7,066 bases of DNA from Ponticaulis sp. Its GTDB lineage: Bacteria; Pseudomonadota; Alphaproteobacteria; Caulobacterales; Hyphomonadaceae. The notes under the pieces were generated by a model that was not told the origin of the DNA, did not search any database, and saw only the letters and a program-made list of their open reading frames with translations. The stretch spans positions 1 to 7,066 of the forward strand of contig PABS01000105.1 in NCBI GenBank assembly GCA_002699325.1, read 5' to 3'. A program made the position numbers and the translations under genes. Position 1 is the first letter of the stretch, and each line of letters opens with the position of its first letter. Shown piece after piece: positions 1 to 6,113 of this stretch.

Positions 1-1038
1 GATGACGGCAGCTTCGTTATCATGTGGAATTCGTCCACCGACACGACCGACAACAGCGGATATTCGGTCAAGGCGAAATTCTTCAATTATGACGGTTCAT
101 CGCGCGACTTCAGCGAAGACAGCATCACCACGCTCTCAACTGCAGCTCTGCTCCGCAATGACAGTGATGGAGATGGCGATACGCTGAGCGTCACTGCAGT
201 CAACGGCACAAGCGCCAATGGCGCAACTGTCACCCTGAATGGCGATGGCACGATCAGCTATGATCCGACGGGCTCGTCCACCATTCAGGCGCTCAATGAC
301 GGCCAGACGCTCGATGACACCTTCACCTATACAGTCTCTGACGGAAATGGCGGCACCACGACAGGAACAGTCACCATTACCGTGAATGGTGCAGATGAAT
401 CCGGCAGCACCAAAATGGCCATGACCAGCACTGCCGAAACAGAAACAGAGTCGTCTTCGGCTTCAGCTCTGGTTCTGGACAGTGGGATGGTAAAAACAGG
501 CGCACTTACATTCGCAGATGTGGTTCTCCAGAATGGTGAATGGCGTCTTCTTCCGGATGACTACGGCACGTATCCTACACTGACAGTGAATGGTGCGCCA
601 TCTCCGGGACGACTCATCGCCCCAGAGATTGAAGGTCTTTCTGACCTTCTGCCGAGTTCTGATGCCGAGGACGTGTTCTTCTCGCCTGACGCGCTTATCC
701 AGGATGAGCTGTCCCCCGCAATCGGAAAGGATCTGGCTGGAACAGGTCTAACCGTGAAAGCTACGGCGTCACTCGAAGACCTCGACCTGTCAGATCTACT
801 TAGCGCGGATGCCACGGGGGCGCTCAGCGAGCATGCCGACATTCCAGAGCTTCTGAACACACTGCTCGGCCCTGGGGCACAGTCAGCCGGTTCCGTTGAC
901 TTCCGCGCCCTTACAGGTCCTGCGGCAGATCATTCTGCGGACTTTGCCATGGATCACGCTCTCAATCCTGGCCTGACGCCAATGACCTTTAACCCGCTTC
1001 TCCAGGACCTCGACGAATTCGCGGAGCTCCCGGCATGA
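1..1038 (+). CDS. C-terminal part of a large type I-secreted adhesin (5' end outside window)
   Basis: Seen: the frame is open from base 1, so the start codon lies upstream; 345 codons are visible before TGA at 1036-1038. The first ~35 residues (DDGSFVIMWNSS..., ...AKFFNYDGS) resemble the 'DGGFVVTW...YDADG' repeats of giant bacterial adhesins. Bases ~112-399 encode a cadherin-like/tandem-95 (VCBS-type) domain: SEDSITTL, LLRNDSDGDGDTLSV, LNGDGTISYDP, DTFTYTVSDGNGG, ending VTITVNG. A Ser/Thr/Glu-rich linker follows (~400-470), then ~190 residues with no domain I recognise, rich in Leu, Asp and Pro and poor in Lys, containing LSDLL twice and ending LLQDLDEFAELPA. Known: type I substrates carry an uncleaved C-terminal export signal, often acidic with hydrophobic patches. 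Inferred: this is the substrate of the exporter encoded just downstream and works at the cell surface in adhesion or biofilm. No GGxGxD RTX nonapeptides are visible here, though they may lie upstream. Confidence is high for the C-terminus of an adhesin-like protein, moderate for the role. Confidence 0.82.
   Translation, partial: DDGSFVIMWNSSTDTTDNSGYSVKAKFFNYDGSSRDFSEDSITTLSTAALLRNDSDGDGDTLSVTAVNGTSANGATVTLNGDGTISYDPTGSSTIQALNDGQTLDDTFTYTVSDGNGGTTTGTVTITVNGADESGSTKMAMTSTAETETESSSASALVLDSGMVKTGALTFADVVLQNGEWRLLPDDYGTYPTLTVNGAPSPGRLIAPEIEGLSDLLPSSDAEDVFFSPDALIQDELSPAIGKDLAGTGLTVKATASLEDLDLSDLLSADATGALSEHADIPELLNTLLGPGAQSAGSVDFRALTGPAADHSADFAMDHALNPGLTPMTFNPLLQDLDEFAELPA
1023..1026 (+). promoter_or_regulatory. 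Possible ribosome-binding site for the upstream ATG at 1035
   Basis: GGAG lies 8 bases before an ATG at 1035-1037 that overlaps the adhesin stop (ATGA, 1035-1038) and is in frame with the TolC-family gene. The spacing is good for translational coupling. If used, it adds 25 residues before the predicted signal peptide, which argues against this being the main start. It could instead re-initiate ribosomes finishing the adhesin. Confidence 0.4.
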
Positions 1039-1093
1039 ACAATCTTTTGAGCTTTTGCGCCGCTTCGTCCGGCCTTCACACAAATATTGTCAC

Positions 1094-1097
1094 AGGA
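1094..1097 (+). promoter_or_regulatory. Weak ribosome-binding site for the preferred TolC start
   Basis: AGGA lies 12 bases before the ATG at 1110. The spacing is longer than ideal, so the site is weak. It is listed because it bears on the choice between ATG 1035 and ATG 1110. The signal-peptide layout favours 1110, while Shine-Dalgarno quality favours 1035. Confidence 0.4.
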
Positions 1098-1109
1098 TGT
1101 AGAAACAGC

Positions 1110-2522
1110 ATGACGACGACTTCAAAACTTCTCTGGGCGTCTGCACTGGCCGGGCTTTCCCTCACCACACTTCCCGCTTCTGCGATGACACTGAGTGAAG
1201 CTGTTGGTGCCACGCTGTCCAGCAACCCGGCAATTCTTCAGGCCGGTGAAAATCGGGAAGCAACAGAATTCGAGCTGCGTCAGGCGCGCGGAGCCTTGCT
1301 TCCAAGCGTAGATCTCGAAGCAGGCTATGCAGAGCGTCGACTGAAAAGTCCGACAACCGGGGGCCTCTACCGCAATCTCGACCCGGCCTATGCGACCGCG
1401 ACATTGTCTCAGAAACTCTTCGATGGCGGAGTGACCCGATCTGAGATCGCACGTGCTGCAGCCCGGGTCGACAGCGCCTCCTTCAAGGTGGAAGAACGGT
1501 CCGAAATGCTGGCGCTTGAAACTGTACAGGCATATCTGGAGTATCTGTTACAGTCTGAAGTGGTGCGGATTTCGCAGGAGAACCTCGCCTTCCATCAGCG
1601 GTTTCTTGATGACATCAACCAGGCGATCGAAGGCGGCACACTGACCGATGCCGATCGACTTCAGGGGATCGAACGATCCGAGGCGGCAAGTTCTCGTCTC
1701 GTTCAGGCCAATGAAGAGCTTGATGCAGCGGCAATTCGCTTTCTGACATTGGTCGGCGAACCGATCGGCAATGTGACGACACCTGTTTCGATTTCTGGTG
1801 CCATTCCGGTATCTCTCGAAAATGCAATCGGCGTAGCGCGGCTGAATCACCCCGCCCTGATGGCCAGCCGAGCGGATGTTGATGCCGCGGACGCGGCCGT
1901 CCGCGGCGCACGTGGACAATATTTGCCGACTGTCAATTTTGAGGTCAGCGCTACTGCTGGTGAAGACACGACAGGTTTCGTTGGCGAGAATGAGTCCCTG
2001 CAAGCGGGTGTCGTCGCGCGCTGGAAGCTTTATGCGGGGGGCATGCGCGCCGCAAATGAACAGGAGAGAATTCGTCGCGCCAGTGAGAGCCGCTATGGCC
2101 TCGAACTCGCCGCGCGCGAAGTTGAGCAAACCCTGCGCATGGCCTGGAGCGAGCGCACAAATCAATCCGAATTGGCCCGGACTCTCTCACGCCAGTCTGA
2201 CGCGAATGACCGTCTGGTGTCTTCATACCGCGATCAGTTCACCGTCGGCCGACGCTCACTACTGGACGTTCTGGATGCGCAAAATTCCCGCCTGAACACC
2301 TCTATTCTGGCAAAGACGTCGGAATTTTCGGCCATGTTTGCGGAATATAAGATACTCGCTGCCATGGGCGAGCTGGTGAATATCATGGAAGGTCAGTATA
2401 TCGCGCAATCCGAAGCCTATGCCCGCGATGCTTTCGACGTGAAACAGGCTCCTGATACCCTTGCTTATGAGCGCGATGAGTCGCGTCAAACCCCGATCGG
2501 CTTCGGGCCTTTCGGAGAATAG
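1110..2522 (+). CDS. TolC-family outer-membrane channel of a type I secretion system
   Basis: Forms the trimeric outer-membrane and periplasmic tunnel that receives substrate from the ABC/adaptor pair. Seen: from ATG 1110 the product is 470 residues with a typical signal peptide, MTTTSKLL then a hydrophobic core and LPASA with cleavage expected after residue 25. The mature protein shows the TolC internal duplication. The segment from about residue 27 (TLSEAVGATLSSNPAIL...RQARGALLPSVDLE) is repeated from about 235 (SLENAIGVARLNHPALM...RGARGQYLPTVNFE). The second half ends with the family hallmark FTVGRRSLLDVLDAQNSR (from residue 377). A ~45-residue Gln/Asp/Glu-rich tail follows the channel domain. 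The frame extends upstream to ATG 1035 (495 residues), but that would put 25 polar residues ahead of the signal peptide, so 1110 is preferred. Length is normal for type I TolC proteins (LapE/PrtF class). It sits between the adhesin and the ABC exporter and is probably co-transcribed with both. Confidence 0.93.
   Translation: MTTTSKLLWASALAGLSLTTLPASAMTLSEAVGATLSSNPAILQAGENREATEFELRQARGALLPSVDLEAGYAERRLKSPTTGGLYRNLDPAYATATLSQKLFDGGVTRSEIARAAARVDSASFKVEERSEMLALETVQAYLEYLLQSEVVRISQENLAFHQRFLDDINQAIEGGTLTDADRLQGIERSEAASSRLVQANEELDAAAIRFLTLVGEPIGNVTTPVSISGAIPVSLENAIGVARLNHPALMASRADVDAADAAVRGARGQYLPTVNFEVSATAGEDTTGFVGENESLQAGVVARWKLYAGGMRAANEQERIRRASESRYGLELAAREVEQTLRMAWSERTNQSELARTLSRQSDANDRLVSSYRDQFTVGRRSLLDVLDAQNSRLNTSILAKTSEFSAMFAEYKILAAMGELVNIMEGQYIAQSEAYARDAFDVKQAPDTLAYERDESRQTPIGFGPFGE
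1884..1907. repeat. Perfect 10-bp GC inverted repeat inside the TolC-family gene
   Basis: GCCGCGGACG (1884-1893) and CGTCCGCGGC (1898-1907) are exact reverse complements around the 4-base spacer CGGC, giving a potentially very stable RNA hairpin. It lies inside codons for DAADAAVRGAR near the start of the second TolC repeat. No T-run follows, so it does not look like a terminator. It may be a by-product of Ala/Arg/Gly codons at high GC. Confidence 0.6.
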
Positions 2523-2524
2523 GA
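2521..2524 (+). promoter_or_regulatory. Ribosome-binding site of the ABC exporter gene, overlapping the TolC stop
   Basis: AGGA lies 10 bases before ATG 2535, and its first two bases are the last two of the TolC-family TAG stop (2520-2522). The overlap supports co-transcription and fixes the exporter start. Confidence 0.6.
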
Positions 2525-2534
2525 CGACGCGCAA

Positions 2535-4697
2535 ATGGAGGGAGTTTCCGCCGTGGTCGCGGCCCCAACCGCACCACCCGATACGAAAAGCTTCAAAGCT
2601 GCATTTCAATCTGTCGCGAACTGGTTTGAACGTCCCTCCTCCGACACGGTGCTGTTTTCCAGCTTTCCGGAAGAGTCGCTCACGGGCGACTCACCGGATG
2701 ACGTAGAACGGCTCGCGTCTCGTATCGGCCTGGATGTAGAGACGCTGTCTCTGAAGGCCTGCAGATCGGGCCAGTTTGAAACACCTGTTATTCTGGTTTT
2801 CTCTGACGGCAGCTCCCAAGCCTTTCTCGATCGGAATGATGCAGGTGAGCTGATCTGTGCGCCCAATGGGGCAGGCGGTGATACCAAACCCGTTCAACTC
2901 AAAGAGATCGCGGATCAGGGACTGTCTCACGGCTTTGCCTTCAGAAAACACTATGCCAATCACGACGAAGCGATGAGCGTCGGAGAAGCACCTCGCATTG
3001 AGCGCCGACATTGGCTGGTCTCATGTCTCCTACCGTTCTGGCGAAATTATATCCGCGTTGGCGTCGCCGCACTGTTCATCAACATCATAGCGCTCGCCTC
3101 ACCGCTTTTCGTCATGAATGTATACGACCGTGTGCTACCCAACCACGCCTTCTCCACGCTCTGGGTCCTCACGGCAGGCATTGCGCTGGCGATGATCTTC
3201 GATTTCCTTCTGAAGACAGCGCGCGCCGAACTAATTGACCATGCAGGACGCCAGGCCGACCTGCGGCTCTCTCACGTCTTATTCGACAAGGTGCTGCACA
3301 CCTCGCTCAGCCACCGGCCGCTCTCCACCGGAGAATATGCAAGCCGCGTCATGCAGTATGAGTACGTGCGGGAGTTTTTCACATCGAACACAATTGCAGT
3401 GCTCATCGACAGCCTATTCGTCTTCATCTTTCTGGCTGTGATTTATCTGATCGGCGGCTGGCTGGTGATCTTTCCGGCGGCGGCTTTGGTGATCTGTTTG
3501 CTGATCGGTTACATCGCTCAGGCGCGCATCGGAAAACGTGTCGCCACAGCTGCCAATGAAAGCGCGCGCCGACAGGCTTTGCTGGTAGAATCCATCTCGA
3601 CCATTGAGACGCTGAAAAGCATGCGTGCCGAGCCAATCATGCTCAGACGCTGGCGGGAACTCTCATTGAACGCCAGCCTGACATCCGAGAAAATCAAGCA
3701 AATCTCTTCAAATGCGTCCCTCGCCACGAATTTCGTGCAGCAGGCAACGCGCATTCTGGTCATTTTTGGTGGCGCTTATGCGTTTGCTGAAGGCGAAATG
3801 CCGATGGGCGCAATCATTGCTGTGGTCATGCTGGCCGGAATTGCCGGCGCCCCCATGGGCCAGATCGCCATGACACTCTCACGTTTGCGTCAGGCGCTGT
3901 TATCACTGCGCACGCTGGACAGCATTATGGAGCTTGAGGAAGACCGGCCTTCCACAACGGGTTTCGTCAACCGGCAGGTGACCAGAGGCAGCTTTGCCTT
4001 TGAGAATGTCTCTTTCGCATATCCGGGCTCAGATCATGCTGTCGTTGAGGGATTCAACCTGTCTGTCGCTCCCGGTGAGCGCGTTGGCATTATCGGGCGC
4101 ATTGGTTCGGGGAAAACGACAATCGGCCGACTTCTGGGTGGGCTCTATATGCCGGCCGAAGGACGACTTAAGATTGATGGCGTCGATAGCCGTCAGTACC
4201 ATGTCGCCGAAATCCGCTCAGCGGTATCCATCGCCGGACAATCCTCCGATCTGTTCTCCGGCACGGTAAAAGAGAACCTCGTTCTCGGGCGCTCTGACGT
4301 CACCGATGAGGAATTGCTCGAAGTGTGTGAACGCACTGGCGTCGACCAGATTATTGGCGCACATCCACGCGGCTTTGACATGCCGGTTGGCGAACGCGGT
4401 AATAACCTCTCCACGGGTCAGAAACAGGCGCTGACCATTACTCGCCTCCTCCTGTCCCAACCGAAAATCGTTTTTCTTGATGAGCCCTCCGGCGCAATGG
4501 ACCTGGCCAGCGAGCAGCAACTGATCAAATGCCTGAGGGGCGCATTTCCACCCGAGACCACGCTGGTCATGGCAACGCACCGCCATTCCATGCTGGAATT
4601 GGTGGATCGACTGGTCGTCATGGATAAAGGACGCGTGGTGGCTGATGGCCCGAAAAACGACGTGATCGCGGCCATGAGACAGGGCGGCAAATCATGA
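2535..4697 (+). CDS. Type I secretion ABC transporter, permease fused to ATPase (LapB/LssB-like)
   Basis: Inner-membrane exporter that recognises the substrate's C-terminal signal and drives its secretion with ATP. It has 720 residues, the normal length for the class. Seen: residues ~20-140 form a degenerate C39-peptidase-like domain. The catalytic Cys box is absent; the only Cys (76 and 108) are not in a C39 motif, so it should bind rather than cleave substrate. Membrane domain ~170-445 carries the family hallmark ALASPLFVMNVYDRVLPN (~186-203) and about five or six hydrophobic spans. ATPase domain ~484-715: Walker A GRIGSGKT (521-528), Q-loop Gln569, signature LSTGQ (625-629, usually LSGGQ), Walker B IVFLDE (645-650), H-loop His682. 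All catalytic residues are present. The start at ATG 2535 has AGGA overlapping the preceding stop, and no other early start is better. The stop overlaps the adaptor start (ATGA). Known: LapB-type exporters serve large adhesins and release them without proteolysis at a double-glycine site, which fits the upstream gene. Confidence 0.95.
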   Translation: MEGVSAVVAAPTAPPDTKSFKAAFQSVANWFERPSSDTVLFSSFPEESLTGDSPDDVERLASRIGLDVETLSLKACRSGQFETPVILVFSDGSSQAFLDRNDAGELICAPNGAGGDTKPVQLKEIADQGLSHGFAFRKHYANHDEAMSVGEAPRIERRHWLVSCLLPFWRNYIRVGVAALFINIIALASPLFVMNVYDRVLPNHAFSTLWVLTAGIALAMIFDFLLKTARAELIDHAGRQADLRLSHVLFDKVLHTSLSHRPLSTGEYASRVMQYEYVREFFTSNTIAVLIDSLFVFIFLAVIYLIGGWLVIFPAAALVICLLIGYIAQARIGKRVATAANESARRQALLVESISTIETLKSMRAEPIMLRRWRELSLNASLTSEKIKQISSNASLATNFVQQATRILVIFGGAYAFAEGEMPMGAIIAVVMLAGIAGAPMGQIAMTLSRLRQALLSLRTLDSIMELEEDRPSTTGFVNRQVTRGSFAFENVSFAYPGSDHAVVEGFNLSVAPGERVGIIGRIGSGKTTIGRLLGGLYMPAEGRLKIDGVDSRQYHVAEIRSAVSIAGQSSDLFSGTVKENLVLGRSDVTDEELLEVCERTGVDQIIGAHPRGFDMPVGERGNNLSTGQKQALTITRLLLSQPKIVFLDEPSGAMDLASEQQLIKCLRGAFPPETTLVMATHRHSMLELVDRLVVMDKGRVVADGPKNDVIAAMRQGGKS
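4681..4684 (+). promoter_or_regulatory. Ribosome-binding site of the adaptor gene
   Basis: AGGG lies 9 bases before ATG 4694, inside the last codons of the ABC exporter gene. Together with the ATGA overlap of stop and start (4694-4697) it indicates translational coupling, which would keep exporter and adaptor in balanced amounts. Confidence 0.55.
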
Positions 4698-5980
4698 GAG
4701 AGGCCGAACCCCCACCCATTTTTGCACGCTATATCGTGGTTGTCGCCGGACTGACGGTTCTTGGCTTTCTGGCCTGGGCCGCCTGGGCTGAAGTAGATGA
4801 AATCGCCCGCGGCACGGGTAAGGTCATCCCGGTTTCCAAGACACAGATTGTGCAAACTTCCGAGCCTGGCATCGTTCAGGACATTCCCGTGCGTCTTGGT
4901 CAGGCGGTCAAAAAAGGCAGTTTGCTGGTTCAGCTCGAGAACGTCACCACCCAATCCTCGCTGGGAGAGGCAGCCGCAAAAGCGCGCGCACTGGAGGTGA
5001 AACTATCCAGGCTTTCGCTGATTGAGGCCGGCGATCTCAACAAGGGTTTTGCGTGTCCAGATGCGGTGGCAGCTATTGATCCAGGCGTGTGTGCAAATGA
5101 GGCCCAGTTATACAATGCAGACCGTGAGGCCTATCTGAATGAGGTTCAGGTTCTGCGTACACGAGTCGCCCAGAAGCGGAGCGAACTGTCTGAAATACAG
5201 GCGAATATTACGCGTCTAAAGGACAATATCGCTGGTGTTGAGCGCCAGCTGGAGCTCTATGCACCTCTGAAAGAAAAACAGTTGATTGCAGAAAGCGATG
5301 TTCTGGCGACTGAGCGCGAACTGACAGATCTGAAAGGCGAGCTGGCGGTTTATCAGGAAAGCATACCACGCATTAATGGCGCGATCAGCGAAGCTCAGCT
5401 CATGGCCAACAACGCCATGATTGAGTTACGCCAGGAAGCCCTCGCAGAGAAGGCTCAGGTATTAGCTGAACTTTCTATCGTCGAAAATACCATTGAAGGC
5501 GCCGAAGACCGGGTTCGCCGCACGGACATACGTTCCCCGGTGGATGGGGTGGTGAACACGCTCGATGTGAACACGATTGGCGCCTATGTCGAACCGGGAT
5601 CTGTAATCGCCGGCGTCGTACCTACAGCCGATACGCTTCTCGTGGAAGCGCGCATATCACCGCGAGATGTCGCATTTGTGCGGGCCGGTCAGAAGGCACT
5701 GGTCAAGATTACGGCCTATGACTTTTCGATATTTGGTGGCCTTGAAGGGCACGTCGCAAATATCTCAGCAGACAGCCTGGTCGATAAGGAAAGCGGAGAG
5801 GCCTTCTACATTGTGCAGATTGAAACAGATCGATCTCAGCTTCAAAGAAGTGGGCAGGATTATCCGATCATTCCGGGCATGATTGCCCAGGCGGAGATAT
5901 TGACCGGACGCAAATCCATTCTCTCTTATCTCTTGAAACCTATCAACAAGGCCCGACAGGAAGCCTTGACCGAACGATAA
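4694..5980 (+). CDS. HlyD/LapC-family periplasmic adaptor (membrane fusion protein) of type I secretion
   Basis: Bridges the inner-membrane ABC exporter to the TolC-family channel. It has 428 residues. Seen: a short cytoplasmic N-terminus, one membrane anchor at ~13-31 (YIVVVAGLTVLGFLAWAAWA), and the first half of the biotinyl-lipoyl-like domain at ~40-83 (RGTGKVIP, QTSEPGIVQDIPVRLGQAV). A long alpha-hairpin/coiled coil spans ~88-270, the second lipoyl half is at ~278-290 (DIRSPVDGVVN), and a beta-barrel region covers ~310-405. The C-terminal family motif is PIIPGMIAQAEILTGRKSIL followed by SYLLKP (391-416). Two cysteines, Cys121 and Cys133, lie in the periplasmic part within a small insertion (FACPDAVAAIDPGVCANE) and could form a disulfide. 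The start is fixed by the ATGA overlap with the exporter stop and by AGGG at good spacing. It is the last gene of the secretion cluster; no clear terminator follows. Confidence 0.95.
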   Translation: MREAEPPPIFARYIVVVAGLTVLGFLAWAAWAEVDEIARGTGKVIPVSKTQIVQTSEPGIVQDIPVRLGQAVKKGSLLVQLENVTTQSSLGEAAAKARALEVKLSRLSLIEAGDLNKGFACPDAVAAIDPGVCANEAQLYNADREAYLNEVQVLRTRVAQKRSELSEIQANITRLKDNIAGVERQLELYAPLKEKQLIAESDVLATERELTDLKGELAVYQESIPRINGAISEAQLMANNAMIELRQEALAEKAQVLAELSIVENTIEGAEDRVRRTDIRSPVDGVVNTLDVNTIGAYVEPGSVIAGVVPTADTLLVEARISPRDVAFVRAGQKALVKITAYDFSIFGGLEGHVANISADSLVDKESGEAFYIVQIETDRSQLQRSGQDYPIIPGMIAQAEILTGRKSILSYLLKPINKARQEALTER

Positions 5981-6045
5981 ACTGCGATTGCTCCTCTCAG
6001 TCCACCAGCTCGTTCAAAACTCTTCATCCCCTCTCAGAAATCTCC

Positions 6046-6072
6046 TTTACACAGCCATTCCGCTTCTTTAAT
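6046..6072 (+). promoter_or_regulatory. Candidate sigma-70-type promoter of the TonB receptor gene
   Basis: TTTACA (6046-6051, 5/6 to TTGACA) and TTTAAT (6067-6072, 5/6 to TATAAT) are separated by 15 bases, shorter than the preferred 17. The predicted start near 6079 would fall in the Fur-like box and leave a leader of about 35 bases. An alternative pair, TTGATA (6077-6082) with TATTCT (6099-6104), would place transcription start at the ATG and lose the ribosome-binding site, so it is less likely. Confidence 0.35.
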
Positions 6073-6077
6073 GCGAT

Positions 6078-6092
6078 TGATAACTATTCTCA
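6078..6092. promoter_or_regulatory. Fur-like operator
   Basis: TGATAACTATTCTCA matches the 7-1-7 Fur consensus TGATAATnATTATCA at 12 of 14 informative positions. The wider 19-base segment GATAACTATTCTCATTTGC (6079-6097) also resembles a Fur box. It lies 22-36 bases before the start codon of a TonB-dependent receptor, the expected place for iron repression. Known: Fur with Fe(II) blocks such promoters. Inferred: the receptor is iron-repressed. Some alphaproteobacteria use RirA or Irr instead, so the regulator's identity depends on the host. Confidence 0.72.
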
Positions 6093-6104
6093 TTTGCATA
6101 TTCT

Positions 6105-6110
6105 GAGGGG
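6105..6110 (+). promoter_or_regulatory. Strong ribosome-binding site of the TonB receptor gene
   Basis: GAGGGG ends three bases before ATG 6114; counted from the GAGG core the spacing is five. It is a strong match with slightly short spacing, and it settles the start, which directly precedes a clean signal peptide. Confidence 0.65.
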
Positions 6111-6113
6111 ATC

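Larger units (their letters stand above)
6028..6110 (+). other. Imperfect inverted repeat able to pair with the receptor gene's Shine-Dalgarno
   Basis: CCCCTCTCAGAA (6028-6039) can pair with TTCTGAGGGG (6101-6110) as ten base pairs with a two-base bulge (TC, 6032-6033), enclosing about 61 bases. The right arm contains the GAGGGG ribosome-binding site of the receptor gene. The pairing could only form in RNA that starts upstream of 6028, such as read-through from the secretion operon. A related CCTCTCAG also occurs at 5993-6000. Function is inferred. Confidence 0.3.

Noticed and set aside
2..187. Short + strand frame overlapping the adhesin in another phase
   Set aside because: Arg/Ser/Thr-rich translation without domain signal; the adhesin frame explains the same bases.
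1..480. RTX calcium-binding nonapeptide array
   Set aside because: SDGDGD and similar Asp/Gly runs are part of the cadherin-like domain's calcium-binding loops; no tandem GGxGxDxUx units occur in the window.
1039..1109. Internal promoter before the TolC-family gene
   Set aside because: Only weak, poorly spaced hexamers are present (for example TTGAGC at 1047), and ATGA coupling makes co-transcription the simpler reading.
1884..1907. Transcription terminator or recombination site at the GC hairpin
   Set aside because: No T-run follows, it is deep inside an intact coding frame, and no flanking direct repeats or element ends are visible.
1548..2165. Long minus-strand open frame (205 codons) opposite the TolC-family gene
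   Set aside because: It lies wholly antisense to a strongly supported gene; its translation is Arg/Cys-rich with no recognisable domain, as expected for a shadow frame in GC-rich coding DNA.
4418..4954. Minus-strand open frame (178 codons) spanning the exporter/adaptor junction
   Set aside because: It is antisense to the ATPase domain and adaptor start, both with clear motifs; no ribosome-binding site or domain supports it.
5981..6077. Intrinsic terminator after the adaptor gene
   Set aside because: No GC-rich stem followed by a T-run could be found; the segment is pyrimidine-rich with only short T-runs, and the repeated CCTCTCAG (5993-6000, 6030-6037) is a direct repeat, not a hairpin.
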